From Bacillus sp. NTK074B (GTDB lineage Bacteria > Bacillota > Bacilli > Bacillales > Bacillaceae_B): a stretch of DNA of 64,000 nt. Made by a program: the position numbers and the translations under genes. The DNA is taken from NCBI RefSeq assembly GCF_017303375.1, contig NZ_JAFKOH010000013.1, positions 1 through 64,000 on the forward strand, in the 5' to 3' direction. Below, piece after piece: positions 8,019-17,648 of the stretch (within the stretch, counting starts at the first letter, position 1; each line of letters opens with the position of its first letter). Under the pieces are notes generated by a model, which saw only the letters and a list, made by a program, of their open reading frames with translations, searched no databases and was not told the origin of the DNA.

Positions 8019-8420
8019 CTAGCGGAGCCACTTAGTTGCCCGTATATCTGTCCCTTCACCGGGTACAGATTCTACGTTAAATTCGTCCATTAAACGCTTG
8101 ACCCCAGGCAAACCTGCTCCTAATCCGCCTGATGTTGAATATCCATCTTCCATGACCTTCCTGATATCAGCAATACCAGGCCCTTCATCTAAAGCTATGA
8201 TGCGTACCCCCTTTTTTCCGGAGTCGAATAATTTTTCAATGCAAATTTGACCATAGCCGGCATATAAATAGATATTCCTTGCTAATTCGCTGATAGCCGT
8301 AGTAATACGAGCTTGGTCAACGGTGCCGAATCCGAGCTCTTTCGCTACATTCCTCCCTAACTGGCGGGCAGCAACGATGTCCCATTCATTCGTGATTTTC
8401 ACGCAGGATTGGCTATCCAT
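8019..8420 (-). CDS. rsbT: RsbT, switch kinase
   Basis: 133 aa GHKL-fold kinase related to RsbW, with ELARNIYLYAG as N-box and DEGPGIAD plus GLGAGLPGVKRL as ATP-binding segments. RsbT phosphorylates RsbR and RsbS in the stressosome, then leaves to activate RsbU. It starts 2 nt after the rsbS stop codon. Confidence 0.97.
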   Translation of the reverse strand: MDSQSCVKITNEWDIVAARQLGRNVAKELGFGTVDQARITTAISELARNIYLYAGYGQICIEKLFDSGKKGVRIIALDEGPGIADIRKVMEDGYSTSGGLGAGLPGVKRLMDEFNVESVPGEGTDIRATKWLR

Positions 8421-8422
8421 AC

Positions 8423-8779
8423 CTAGTCCCCCAGTTCCAATTGTAATTTCTCCAGACCTTTTTCCAGGTCGAGAGCGGTTAGGACGTCCTCTAACCTGAT
8501 TCCAAGCTCGATCAACGTAATGGCTACAGCAGGCTGAATGCCTGTGATGACCACTTTAGCCCCCATCAATCTCGACATGTTGATGACATCTCCAAGAACT
8601 TTGGCGATAAAGGAATCTATAAAATCGATGGAGGTAATATCTATCACGACTCCCCTTGCACTCGTCTCGTGAATCTTCTGTAGAAGATCCTCTTGAAATT
8701 GAAGGGCTGTTTGATCATCCAGCTCCCACTGAATGGAAATTAACAAACAATCATGCAGCTTTAAAATTGGTATTCTCAC
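8423..8779 (-). CDS. rsbS: RsbS, stressosome STAS scaffold protein
   Basis: 118 aa single-STAS protein. The expected phosphoserine is Ser56 in FIDSFIAK (Ser59 in B. subtilis). RsbS sequesters RsbT in the stressosome core with RsbR paralogues. It starts at a GTG overlapping the rsbR stop in GTGA, with GGAGGG upstream. Confidence 0.97.
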   Translation of the reverse strand: MRIPILKLHDCLLISIQWELDDQTALQFQEDLLQKIHETSARGVVIDITSIDFIDSFIAKVLGDVINMSRLMGAKVVITGIQPAVAITLIELGIRLEDVLTALDLEKGLEKLQLELGD

Positions 8780-9606
8780 TCTAATCCCTCCGCCGAAACA
8801 ATTTTTCGATTTGTCATTTCAAGAGCCTTTTCTATTCCTTTTCTTAACGTACTATTCGTACTGAACTGATTAAGATCAATTCCTAAGTTGACGATCGTCT
8901 GGGCAATCTCCGGTCTGATTCCCACAAGCATACACTTCGCACCGACTAAGCGCACAGCCTCTGCCGCCTGAATGATATGATGGGCAACCATCGTATCTAC
9001 CACCGGGACACCTGTGATATCAATCAGGACAACTTCCGCCCTATGCTTCACTACACCGTTTAACAGGTTTTCCATGATTAGGCGCGCCCTTTCGGTATCA
9101 ATCGTCCCAACAAGAGGCATGATGGAAATTTTTTCGAAAACCGGTATGAGCGGCGCCGATAATTCCTGTAATGCGATCTTCTGAAGAGAAACCGTTCTTT
9201 CCCAAGATTCTGTATAGGCCTTTACTACCTTGTTGTACATCGGTGTCAGCCACTTATCGAATTTTTCAACCTGAGCAGCATAGTTCTCTTCTGAGATCAG
9301 TTGTTCATACTTCATGCCCTCGAATACCACTTTACCAAAGGTACCCAAAGCCGTTGTCACAAACGTCAGAGGCCAACCCAATCTGACAACCTTCTCAGCG
9401 AAATCTTCCAAGCGGCTGTCAAATTCTTTCGAATCTCTCAGATTGGAAGCAATCATTTCAACAAACTCATGGCTTGTCTTGGTGAAAACCTGATCAGAAA
9501 CGACTTGAAGAAATTTCTCATCCGCTTCATTTCTCATTCGTTCCATCCAAATACTAGTGATCTCTGATTTATTATTTTGAACATAATCCGTGACTTCACT
9601 AAACAT
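8776..9606 (-). CDS. rsbRA: RsbR-type stressosome sensor
   Basis: 276 aa: N-terminal non-heme globin-like sensor domain (about 1-140), a helical linker and a C-terminal STAS domain. The two regulatory threonines fall at Thr171 (GTIDTERA) and Thr205 (PVVDTMVA), the same numbers as in B. subtilis RsbRA. First gene of the sigB operon. I could not assign a convincing vegetative promoter upstream. Confidence 0.96.
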   Translation of the reverse strand: MFSEVTDYVQNNKSEITSIWMERMRNEADEKFLQVVSDQVFTKTSHEFVEMIASNLRDSKEFDSRLEDFAEKVVRLGWPLTFVTTALGTFGKVVFEGMKYEQLISEENYAAQVEKFDKWLTPMYNKVVKAYTESWERTVSLQKIALQELSAPLIPVFEKISIMPLVGTIDTERARLIMENLLNGVVKHRAEVVLIDITGVPVVDTMVAHHIIQAAEAVRLVGAKCMLVGIRPEIAQTIVNLGIDLNQFSTNSTLRKGIEKALEMTNRKIVSAEGLE

Positions 9607-10014
9607 TTAGTTCTCCCCATTCTATCATATGAAATTTAACCTCAGTATTTATGCCGGGTGATGTAATCCAAATTTAAAGTAGTTTACATCCGTGGACGAA
9701 AAATGACGTAATTAAGTTAATAGTAACAAATAAACATGGAAAAGAAAAAACCTATGCCTTTTTGGGTATTTCACTGTCTTTTCCCATTATAAATTGTTTA
9801 CCTTGTTTTGTCATAAAATTGTCTATATTTCCTGTAACCATATTCTTCTTACTTCCTGAATCGGGACGAGAAATGGGTCAGAACATAAAAAAAGGCAAAA
9901 CAAAAAGGCTCAATGATCAAGATGGTGTTGATCAGCAAGCCTTCTGGTTTGCAGTAATACTGTCCCTATTGTACATGTAGGCATGATTACACACAAGATC
10001 GAAAAGAATCCTGG
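9607..10014. other. Gene-free gap between rsbR and ndoA
   Basis: About 400 nt that holds the upstream region of rsbR and the ndoA terminator (9899-9944). A plus-strand frame at 9762-9980 runs through that terminator, lacks a Shine-Dalgarno site and looks non-coding. Promoter of rsbR not resolved. Confidence 0.6.
9899..9944 (-). terminator. Terminator after ndoA
   Basis: Minus-strand stem AAGGCT...AGCCTT with an inner TGATCAA/TTGATCA pairing, followed by TTTTTG, about 70 nt past the ndoA stop. Confidence 0.75.
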
Positions 10015-10365
10015 TTAAAACTGGATCAGACCTACACTGATCTGCAGGGCGTCGTCCACTTTTTCCATCATCTCATCGTCCAAGTGGGTTATCTTATCGG
10101 TAAGACGTTGTTTATCAATCGTTCGAATCTGTTCAAGCAAAATAACGGAATCACGTTCAAAGCCATAACGTTTTGCATCAATTTCAACATGAGTAGGCAG
10201 TTTTGCTTTTTGAATTTGTGCGGTAATGGCAGCTACAATAATGGTGGGACTGAACCTGTTCCCTATATCGTTTTGAATTACAAGTACCGGCCGAACTCCG
10301 CCTTGTTCTGATCCTACAACAGGAGAAAGGTCTGCAAAGTATACGTCACCACGCTTTACAATCAA
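10015..10365 (-). CDS. ndoA: Endoribonuclease toxin EndoA (MazF family)
   Basis: 116 aa MazF/PemK toxin, beginning [20 protein letters not shown]. Arg25 (GGVRPVLV) and Thr48 (VAAIT) correspond to the catalytic pair of the family. It cleaves single-stranded RNA (UACAU in B. subtilis) and is neutralised by EndoAI. The start is TTG with GGAGG 8 nt upstream, the same start codon as in B. subtilis ndoA. It follows the antitoxin gene by 4 nt, upstream of the rsb operon. Confidence 0.97.
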   Translation of the reverse strand: MIVKRGDVYFADLSPVVGSEQGGVRPVLVIQNDIGNRFSPTIIVAAITAQIQKAKLPTHVEIDAKRYGFERDSVILLEQIRTIDKQRLTDKITHLDDEMMEKVDDALQISVGLIQF

Positions 10366-10369
10366 AGGA

Positions 10370-10651
10370 TTAACCTCCGCTTACTAAGCGTTCGACTGTA
10401 TGTTCTGCCTCATATTCTGCTTGGATCGCTTCTGAAGCGATTGCAAGATTAATCTTCGCCATTTCCATATAGCCGCGTCTCATAGATTCACGTAATTGTC
10501 TTTTCTTGCGCTCTCTTAAATACATTTTGGTTGCACGATAAATAAACTCATTGCGATTCACATTTTCTTGATCTGCAAAGCCGTCTAATTCTGTAACGAG
10601 CTGTTGCGGTAGACGAATTAAGATTTCTGTTGTTGCGCTGGATTCAGACAC
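10370..10651 (-). CDS. ndoAI: Antitoxin EndoAI (MazE-like)
   Basis: 93 aa with an N-terminal ribbon-helix-helix ([20 protein letters not shown] at about 8-27) and an acidic/helical C-terminus that binds the toxin. GTG start preceded by GGAGGTG. It probably also autoregulates the pair. Confidence 0.95.
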   Translation of the reverse strand: MSESSATTEILIRLPQQLVTELDGFADQENVNRNEFIYRATKMYLRERKKRQLRESMRRGYMEMAKINLAIASEAIQAEYEAEHTVERLVSGG

Positions 10652-10777
10652 AAACTACACCTCCACCAATCACTACATACCGTTTCTGTTCATTAACATA
10701 TTTATCATACCATCAATTATAGGGAATGAAAAGTTAATTTATCAATCTCTTCTATTATCCGCCATTTAAATTATGAA

Positions 10778-11983
10778 TTATTCATCGGGTGGGCCGTTAT
10801 TTTCCTGTTGACTGCTTACCCCTGGCTTTAAGAGTTTATTCGATACTTCCGTTGCTTCACCATTTCGAATATAGATGCGAGGGACTCTGGTGGAAATGAT
10901 GCAGGGTATCTCATAATTAATGGTATCAAGCTTTCCCGCGATTTCATCCATTGTTATGGAGTCATTCCCCTGGCTGCCGATTAACGTGATCCGTGTACCG
11001 ATTTCCTCGAATTCAGACAGGCGGATCATGCATTGATCCATACAAACCCTTCCAACAATTGGAACTCTCTCTCCGCGAACCAAAACGTCCTGTCCTTGTA
11101 ATTTCCGGAGCCATCCATCAGCATACCCGATGGGAATCGTCCCGATCCATTCCTTATTGTCCGTCTGATATGTTGCTCCGTAGCTGACTTTCTCCAAAGC
11201 TCCGAGCTCTTTAATATGAATGAGTCTCGAATGAAGGGAGAAGACCTCCTTTAAGGGAAATGGAAGCTCCGGCTTCATCTCAATAGAAGGGGTGAGTCCG
11301 TACATGGCAATTCCCACCCGTACAGCGTTGAAAAGGGTGTTCGTCTTCCGCAGTGTAGCTGCACTGTTGGAAGAATGAATATAAGGTGGAAGAGATTCCA
11401 ATTGTTCAAGCATGTGTTCGAATCGTTCCAATTGCTCCTCTAGATAGTCATCATTCAGTTCATCTGCTGTGGCAAAATGGGTGAAGATCCCTTCAAGCTC
11501 AAATCGGGAATGGGCTTGGATATACGTCTCGATTCCCTTCAACTCTTCTATTGTCCGGACCCCTATCCGGCCCATACCGGTATCACACTTGATATGAAGG
11601 TTTAAACGCTCCCCTTCAGACAATTGCTTTTCAGCTTGGATTAGCCATTCCTTCTGAAAAACGGTTAATGAAATGTCCATATGCGCGGCAATCTGCACGT
11701 CTTTTGGCCGAGTAGCACCCAATACCAGGATCGGAGCGGTGATGCCTTCCCTTCTTAGGGAGATTGCTTCATCCAGGAATGCAACAGCCAGGCCGTGCGC
11801 CCCCGCGGCAAGTGCCGTCAGAGAAGTTTGTACATCCCCATGCCCATAAGCATTGGCCTTCACAACGGCGAATACATTCACATCATCAGGGATATGCCCT
11901 TTAATATTCTTTACATTTTCATATAAATGATCTAAATTAATTTCAGCCCATGTATCTCGAAAGAATTGCGTCTGGGTTTCCAC
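10778..11983 (-). CDS. alr: Alanine racemase
   Basis: About 401 aa. PLP-dependent racemase making D-Ala for peptidoglycan. The PLP lysine is Lys42 in VVKANAYGHG; the second catalytic tyrosine is in VSYGATYQT; the fold-type III barrel and C-terminal beta domain are complete. A frame opens at 11992 (GTG), but GAGGAAG sits directly on it; the GTG at 11983 lies 8 nt after that site and is preferred. The C-terminus carries a polar tail (about 20 residues) beyond the usual end. Confidence 0.95.
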   Translation of the reverse strand: METQTQFFRDTWAEINLDHLYENVKNIKGHIPDDVNVFAVVKANAYGHGDVQTSLTALAAGAHGLAVAFLDEAISLRREGITAPILVLGATRPKDVQIAAHMDISLTVFQKEWLIQAEKQLSEGERLNLHIKCDTGMGRIGVRTIEELKGIETYIQAHSRFELEGIFTHFATADELNDDYLEEQLERFEHMLEQLESLPPYIHSSNSAATLRKTNTLFNAVRVGIAMYGLTPSIEMKPELPFPLKEVFSLHSRLIHIKELGALEKVSYGATYQTDNKEWIGTIPIGYADGWLRKLQGQDVLVRGERVPIVGRVCMDQCMIRLSEFEEIGTRITLIGSQGNDSITMDEIAGKLDTINYEIPCIISTRVPRIYIRNGEATEVSNKLLKPGVSSQQENNGPPDE

Positions 11984-12272
11984 TCTCTTCACTTCCTCAT
12001 ATCTTTACACAAAACAGTGTCATTCTATTCAAGAATACCATGGATTATTCATATTATCATGGATTGTGGTAAGAAGTTTTTCGGGGAAAGGGGATCCAGC
12101 ATAGAGGCTTCAGGGGAGTATAGGTTTAAGAAAGGACTATGTTCACTCCGAATAGCTTGCATCTTGAAGTCTGTAACTATATATTATCGTATTTCTGAAT
12201 ATAATATCGACTTACAACTTATTTGATTCACTTACGCTGTTTGCTCTTGATTCCTTCCATTGAAAATGAGAA
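11984..12272. other. Intergenic region without recognised features
   Basis: About 290 nt between alr and the terminator of the ydcC-like gene. Short frames here have no ribosome site. Presumably it holds the alr promoter, which I could not assign. Confidence 0.5.
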
Positions 12273-12297
12273 GGGACGGGCTCAAAGAGCCCGCCCC
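12273..12297 (-). terminator. Terminator after the ydcC-like gene
   Basis: GC-rich hairpin GGGGCGGGCTC/GAGCCCGTCCC (one mismatch) on the minus strand, followed by TTCTCATTTTC. The T-run is imperfect. Confidence 0.7.
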
Positions 12298-12308
12298 GAT
12301 CATAGAGT

Positions 12309-13322
12309 TTATTTCACCATTGAACCTTGTACAGACTGCGCAACCATCACCATTTCCGATGGGGTCAGATCATTTGAAGCAAGCATATAATCTACGCCGT
12401 TATTGGTCCATCTGATGGATTGGTCCGTCATGGCCGCTACGGTAAATCCAAGGTCCACTACCTCCCCTTTCAATGAAGTCGATACGGTCATCGTCGGAAT
12501 GACAGTGGTCTTCTCCTGGACGATCGTAAACGATTTTTCACCATCATAAGTTAGGATCACACGTTTCCCTGTATCCGTTGACACTTCTTTCTCTTCAACC
12601 AATTCAGTCCCTGTGATTTCTGACATCGGGTAAAGAACGGTGAACTCCGTATCTTCCACAGCTGCTGTAACAGGAACCTCAAGTTGTGCACCAGTCATGT
12701 TCTTCTTCATGTCGAAATCTTTCTTTTCAAATGCCGCTTTCATATCCATTTTGGAGAATTCCACTTTCACAAGTGGGTTTTGGTCTGAATCCATGACGCT
12801 TACAGATGCAGGTGTCAAGTCTTTCTTGTTAAAGGCAATTTCCTGTGTAGGAAGCATCTGACTGTTCTGGTAACGTGTTTTTGTCGTAAAGACATAATGA
12901 TTTTTCGTTTCCTTGAAGGTGGCTTCCTTGTCTTCTAACACATCTTTAACAAGGGATTCGTACAAGTATGCCTGACTGCTGTTTTCAGGCCAGTTGCTTT
13001 GGAATCGGAAACTCTTGTTCAAAGCCGGCGTCAGAACGAACACTCCATCGTCATTTCTCAGGATCATCTGGCTTTGATCTTTCGTAGCGTTCTTTAAGGC
13101 TACACGGTAATAATTAGGGTCATTATGCCATACTTCTACATCATAGGTCTGGGGTTCATCCCCCACTTGAAGAGTCATCTTGGCATCCGCCTTATACCCC
13201 TTCATATCCTCTACTTTTGCCTTAAGGTCCTTGGTTACATCTTCTTTCGATTGTTCTCCACAAGCGGCGAGCGCAAGCACCGCTAGCATGGCGATCACTA
13301 GTATCACTAGCTTTTTCTTCAT
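12309..13322 (-). CDS. ydcC: LolA-like sporulation lipoprotein (YdcC)
   Basis: 337 aa with a lipoprotein signal peptide (KKLVILVIAMLAVLALAAC; lipobox LAAC, Cys about 21) and an exported beta-rich domain of the LolA/DUF4367 kind. It sits between acpS and alr as ydcC does in B. subtilis, where it is expressed in the mother cell under sigma-E. Biochemical role unknown. GGGGTTG lies upstream of the ATG. Confidence 0.88.
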   Translation of the reverse strand: MKKKLVILVIAMLAVLALAACGEQSKEDVTKDLKAKVEDMKGYKADAKMTLQVGDEPQTYDVEVWHNDPNYYRVALKNATKDQSQMILRNDDGVFVLTPALNKSFRFQSNWPENSSQAYLYESLVKDVLEDKEATFKETKNHYVFTTKTRYQNSQMLPTQEIAFNKKDLTPASVSVMDSDQNPLVKVEFSKMDMKAAFEKKDFDMKKNMTGAQLEVPVTAAVEDTEFTVLYPMSEITGTELVEEKEVSTDTGKRVILTYDGEKSFTIVQEKTTVIPTMTVSTSLKGEVVDLGFTVAAMTDQSIRWTNNGVDYMLASNDLTPSEMVMVAQSVQGSMVK

Positions 13323-13520
13323 TTTTTCAACCCCTTTTGTCCCAGGATATACGTAATTGAGAGAGGGGAAGGCCAGTCGTCAAAGAATGGACGATCCTTG
13401 AAAGAATGCCCGGTTCCATTCGCCAACGAACCGCGATTGTGAGACACCTGACCTTGTCTCTCCTATTGCACTACTGAATATATGAGACAACCCGGGGGAT
13501 TATGCTGACAAGCTTAAAAT

Positions 13521-13871
13521 TTATTGCTCTATCACAACCTGAGCAGCCGCAAACTCCCTGCTATGAGTAATGGAAAGATGCGCATTCGTTCCCTCCGGCT
13601 TTGAAAAATACGGCTTCCCGCTTCCGTCATTACGGATTTCTATATCCTGAAATGAAATCGCCGCTCCGATTCCGGTTCCATTCGCTTTGGCGTAGGCCTC
13701 TTTCGCTGCAAAGCGTCCTGCCATGTATTCTATTTTTCTTCGTTCATTCAATGAGTGGAATGAGTCCTCTTCTCTCTCAGTCAATATCCTTTTCACGAAC
13801 CTTGGTTGACGATCCAGCATTTCCCGGATGCGCCCGATTTCCACTATGTCCATCCCTATTCCTTTAATCAT
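13521..13871 (-). CDS. acpS: Holo-acyl-carrier-protein synthase
   Basis: 116 aa phosphopantetheinyl transferase: GIGMDIVEIGRI at the N-terminus (Mg-binding Asp in GMDIVE) and RFAAKEAYAKA at about 51-61 with the catalytic Glu/Lys. It converts apo- to holo-ACP for fatty acid synthesis. The frame is open to 13907, but MIKGIGMD at 13871 has GGGGAG upstream and matches the family start. Confidence 0.96.
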   Translation of the reverse strand: MIKGIGMDIVEIGRIREMLDRQPRFVKRILTEREEDSFHSLNERRKIEYMAGRFAAKEAYAKANGTGIGAAISFQDIEIRNDGSGKPYFSKPEGTNAHLSITHSREFAAAQVVIEQ

Positions 13872-14009
13872 CTGTGACTCCCCTTCTACTTTTGTCCTAT
13901 ACTGCATATTTTGAATAATGAACTCTACTCGTGATTTCTGCCGTTTTCTTATACTATAGTACTAACTAAGTTATTTATCATGCCATGATCTTGTCTAGGA
14001 GGATACACT

Positions 14010-14594
14010 ATGTTTGTACGAACGGAAAGCTTTTCTCAATTCTTACGGTTCTATCCTATTATTTCCCTGATTGTATTGATTCATATCGCCCTTTACACAG
14101 TCAGCGCCCTCCCCATTTTCCCTCAATTGTGGGTATATGAACAACTGGCAGGAGTGAATTTGTTTATAAAAGAAGGAGAATGGTGGCGATTGATTACCCC
14201 CATTTTCGTTCATATGGGCTTTGCCCATCTGTTATTCAACTCCTTCTCCCTTGTACTGTTCGGTCCTCCCTTGGAAAAGCATCTTGGAAAGGCGAAGTTC
14301 CTTGCCCTCTATGTAGGGAGCGGGGCGTTTGCCAATATCATCACGTTCCTGGTGAAGCCACTCACCTACAGTCATGTCGGGGCATCCGGAGCGATATTCG
14401 GTTTGTTCGGTTATTATATCGCCATGATTGTTCTGAAGAATCATTTCATAACGAGGGAAAGCCGGCAGATCATCCTGCCCATCGTGATCATCGGGGTCGT
14501 CATGACTTTTATGCAATCGGGAATTAACATTACCGCCCACATCTTCGGATTGATTGCAGGATTCCTTATCGGATGGATCTCAGGAAGGAAGTAA
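14010..14594 (+). CDS. ydcA: Rhomboid-family intramembrane serine protease
   Basis: 194 aa, six predicted membrane segments. The catalytic dyad is Ser126 in GASGAIFG and His177 in NITAHIFG; HLLFNSFSL at 73-81 is the conserved HxxxN segment. Cuts membrane-embedded substrates; the physiological target is unknown. AGGAGG lies 8 nt upstream. It is divergent from acpS, as in B. subtilis. Confidence 0.93.
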   Translation: MFVRTESFSQFLRFYPIISLIVLIHIALYTVSALPIFPQLWVYEQLAGVNLFIKEGEWWRLITPIFVHMGFAHLLFNSFSLVLFGPPLEKHLGKAKFLALYVGSGAFANIITFLVKPLTYSHVGASGAIFGLFGYYIAMIVLKNHFITRESRQIILPIVIIGVVMTFMQSGINITAHIFGLIAGFLIGWISGRK

Positions 14595-14603
14595 CGAATA
14601 TGT

Positions 14604-14635
14604 AAGAAGCGGCCCGCATAAGCTGGCCGCTTCTT
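14604..14635. terminator. Bidirectional terminator between ydcA and ydbT
   Basis: AAGAAGCGGCC (14604-14614) pairs with GGCCGCTTCTT (14625-14635). It lies between convergent genes; T-richness on both sides is modest. Confidence 0.8.
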
Positions 14636-14638
14636 CTC

Positions 14639-16096
14639 TTATTTATTATGGGAAAACCAGGAAGCGATTCTTTGTATATCTTCTTGATCAAGATCCCTGA
14701 CAGGACTCGCATAGCCCGCTACTCCCGATTTAACTGTGGTCGTAAGACTCCCCAGTTCATTTCTCGATTGGAACCAGCTCACTTTCGCATCCAGTGACTG
14801 AATTCTACTCTTCTTCATATACATCGTATTCTTCAGGACGCCTCTATAACGTAACGTTAATTGCCCCCCATCAATCCTAAAGCCTCCTGCACGGTATTGG
14901 AAATAGCCAAGAATACCAAAGGGCAGGGCCAAGAGAGTTGCCCAAAGACCATATGGCCAATAGAAATAACAGGCAATTGCGGTCGGCACCAATACCCATG
15001 CTGTTTGTCTGAATACATACCTTCTCATGGAGCGTCCCGGCAGCCCCTTGAAATCATTTTCAATGATATAGTCGGGTAACAGACCTGCCAACAACCCAGG
15101 TACCCGCTCCTTCTTTACAATCGGGAATAACTTAATGCTCATGCTATCCTTCTCCAAAACAGATCCGCCCGCATTTTCAATATGTACGGTACAATAACCG
15201 ATCAGCTGCCTGACTGGATTCTCCACAACCCTGATTCCCTGAACCCGATTAAGGGGAACCGTCACCTGCTTCTTCTCAAGGAGCCCCCTGGTGATCACGA
15301 TATGATCATCGACTACCCTGATCTTAAAATCACCATAAACAATGAATGTCCAAATGATCGAAAGCAACCAGGCAAGAAGCAGCCCCACAAATGCAGTCAA
15401 TGCGACAATGAAAACTCCATTTTGGATAAAAACGGCCACTTCTTTATACAGGGCCTCATACGGAATAAGTTCATTGAATTGGGACAGGAAGATAGCTACA
15501 CCCGAAATGATGACACCTACTCCACCAGAAGTTGCCGCCAGTACCCAGATGTCTTTAGACCCCAGGGTGAAAACGGGTTTCTCCTTCCGCTTTTCGGGTT
15601 GTTCTACCGGAAGATCCTCTGGCACCTTTTGGCCCTTCTTCTCCTGATAAATCAACTTTTCTAAGTCGGTTGCTTCCTCTTTTGAAATGGCCGTCAGTTC
15701 TGCTTCCGATTCCCTGGAGTTTGAGGAACCGGCTGTTTCGACTTTCACCTTCACTAGACCAAACGGACGATGAAGCACCCCTTCTGAGAAATTCAGGCTC
15801 TGGATCCGGTCGATCGGGATATACCGTTTTTTCTTTACAAAAAGCCCATATTCAATCCGGAGCTCACCCTCTTCTACCCGGTATGTAAATCGCAGCCATT
15901 TAATGATTCCGAATACGAGGACGACGATGAGAACGACAGCCATGGATAAAAGCGGGAGATAATCCCAAAACCCGTTTTTCTCTCCCCGATTGTTTATGAC
16001 AAACAGAAATACAAAGGGTACAATCAAATCCTTTAATTGCTTAATGAAACTTGCCACTGCCGAAATGGGATGAAGGCGTTTGTGCTCAGACATCAT
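14639..16096 (-). CDS. ydbT: PH-domain membrane protein YdbT
   Basis: 485 aa. Three bacterial PH-like (bPH2/DUF304) domains interspersed with paired membrane segments. Together with YdbS it was linked in B. subtilis to resistance against bacteriocin-like compounds from B. amyloliquefaciens. The start overlaps the 3' end of ydbS by about 11 nt, so the pair is translationally coupled. Confidence 0.9.
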   Translation of the reverse strand: MMSEHKRLHPISAVASFIKQLKDLIVPFVFLFVINNRGEKNGFWDYLPLLSMAVVLIVVLVFGIIKWLRFTYRVEEGELRIEYGLFVKKKRYIPIDRIQSLNFSEGVLHRPFGLVKVKVETAGSSNSRESEAELTAISKEEATDLEKLIYQEKKGQKVPEDLPVEQPEKRKEKPVFTLGSKDIWVLAATSGGVGVIISGVAIFLSQFNELIPYEALYKEVAVFIQNGVFIVALTAFVGLLLAWLLSIIWTFIVYGDFKIRVVDDHIVITRGLLEKKQVTVPLNRVQGIRVVENPVRQLIGYCTVHIENAGGSVLEKDSMSIKLFPIVKKERVPGLLAGLLPDYIIENDFKGLPGRSMRRYVFRQTAWVLVPTAIACYFYWPYGLWATLLALPFGILGYFQYRAGGFRIDGGQLTLRYRGVLKNTMYMKKSRIQSLDAKVSWFQSRNELGSLTTTVKSGVAGYASPVRDLDQEDIQRIASWFSHNK

Positions 16097-16565
16097 CTTC
16101 CGCCACCCTCGCCAATTGTGATATTGAATTCCTCAGCTCATCGGCTTCTTCCATGTTCAATGCCGGAATCTCATGAACGGTGGCTGCAGTCGATATTGTA
16201 ATCGTTGATAGCCCATACCTTTTTAAAATCGGCCCCTGCACCGTATCGACGTGCTGGACCCTTACCATAGGAACGAGCGTACGCTTAACAATGAAGATTC
16301 CCCGCTGCAGTTCAATTTCCTGCTCCCTCACTTCATATCGCCATCTTTTCCATTTTATCTGCGGCAGCAAGTGAGCAAACACATATGTAAAAATAATGAA
16401 CACCGTGACTGCTATGAAAGTTACCCATTGGGGCCATTCAAATATGTAAGTGAGTACGATGGCCCCGGCTGCAAGCAATGCTACGGCCAGCGACTCCAAC
16501 CCCCCATATATTCTCCACACCTTCAAGGCCATGGGTGAAATTCTCTTTTGCGGTTCTCCTATCAT
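16086..16565 (-). CDS. ydbS: PH-domain membrane protein YdbS
   Basis: About 159 aa: two N-terminal membrane helices and one bPH2 domain (LQRGIFIVKRTLVPMVRVQH). Upstream partner of YdbT. The frame is open to 16580 (GTG), but the ATG at 16565 is placed 6 nt after GAGGGGG and is preferred. Confidence 0.9.
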   Translation of the reverse strand: MIGEPQKRISPMALKVWRIYGGLESLAVALLAAGAIVLTYIFEWPQWVTFIAVTVFIIFTYVFAHLLPQIKWKRWRYEVREQEIELQRGIFIVKRTLVPMVRVQHVDTVQGPILKRYGLSTITISTAATVHEIPALNMEEADELRNSISQLARVAEDDV

Positions 16566-16638
16566 GCCAATCCCCCTCACATCTCTCTTACTAAATCTTA
16601 CAATATATATACGATTTGGAACAGAGATGGTTTCAGAT

Positions 16639-17601
16639 CTATTGTAGAATAAACGAACTCTTATCTACCCATTGAATTTCTTTATGCCCTCTAAGATCCT
16701 CCACTAATTTGAACAAAGCGTGATCCTTTTTCTTCGCTTCAATCATACAATCGATTTCCTCCACCGTTCCTTTGATTCCGTGAAGGAAGTCTAGAAACAT
16801 GTCGGGATTGATAAAATCCGCATGGGCTCTAAATTCTTCCTGTGACCGGGGGCTTGAAATATGCATTTTCACCGGGAGCGGGGACTGACTCCACGTTCCA
16901 ACGACCCTTTCCCAGTCGAGTAGCCAGTCCCTCTCGTGGTTCGCAAGATGATGATGATAATCAAATACAAGGGGAATGCCCATTTTCTCACACAAATAAA
17001 GAGCGTCCGCTGCGCTGAAAACCGCGTCATCATTTTCAAGGATGACCATCCTTTGAAGAGAGGCAGGCGTCAGTCCCCAATTATGAATAAATTGCTCAAG
17101 GGCCTTTTCCTTATCCTCATAAGCCCCGCCTACATGAAGAACGCAGCGATGGGTTGGATCGATCCCCATACCTTTTAACAATGCCTCATGCATCTTCAAA
17201 GTTTTTAGCGTATTCTTCAGCACATCCACATCGCTCGAATTTAAGAGGACAAAGTGATCAGGATGGAAACCCACCCTCAACGGATGAAGCCCGAGGTAAT
17301 CCTTTATCTCATGGAGTTCATTCTTTAATGGGGAAATGAAATCCCACCCCTTCAACTCCGGATGATTTGCTAAGGGAATCAACTTTGAACTGAACCGGAA
17401 GAAATGGATTTCATTCAGGACATTATGCTTTAAGAGCCTGAGACAATTTTGCAAATTCGACCGGGCGATTCGTTCTAATTTGTTGATCGCTGCTTCTCGG
17501 TCTTTTATTCCTGCGAATTGCTTATACGTCATCGTTTGAGAGGGAGAGGCATTTTGAAGATTCATGCTCATGGCTACATAGCCAAGTTTTACGAGTGTCA
17601 T
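16639..17601 (-). CDS. uvsE: UV DNA damage endonuclease (UVDE)
   Basis: About 320 aa TIM-barrel endonuclease IV-like enzyme, starting MTLVKLGYVAMSMNL. Metal ligands are spread through HVGGAYEDK, ILENDD, FDYHHH and KMHISSPR. It nicks DNA 5' of UV photoproducts. The frame extends to 17688 but AAGGAG lies 10 nt before the ATG at 17601, and the extra residues are not family-like. This gene is inserted between cshA and ydbS relative to B. subtilis. Confidence 0.94.
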   Translation of the reverse strand: MTLVKLGYVAMSMNLQNASPSQTMTYKQFAGIKDREAAINKLERIARSNLQNCLRLLKHNVLNEIHFFRFSSKLIPLANHPELKGWDFISPLKNELHEIKDYLGLHPLRVGFHPDHFVLLNSSDVDVLKNTLKTLKMHEALLKGMGIDPTHRCVLHVGGAYEDKEKALEQFIHNWGLTPASLQRMVILENDDAVFSAADALYLCEKMGIPLVFDYHHHLANHERDWLLDWERVVGTWSQSPLPVKMHISSPRSQEEFRAHADFINPDMFLDFLHGIKGTVEEIDCMIEAKKKDHALFKLVEDLRGHKEIQWVDKSSFILQ

Positions 17602-17648
17602 GGGTGATGGACTCCTTTTTGGGGTTAGTATGTGCTTTAGGTGGGGAA

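Noticed and set aside
9762..9980. 72-residue plus-strand frame
   Set aside because: No ribosome site and it runs through the ndoA terminator; composition looks like chance.
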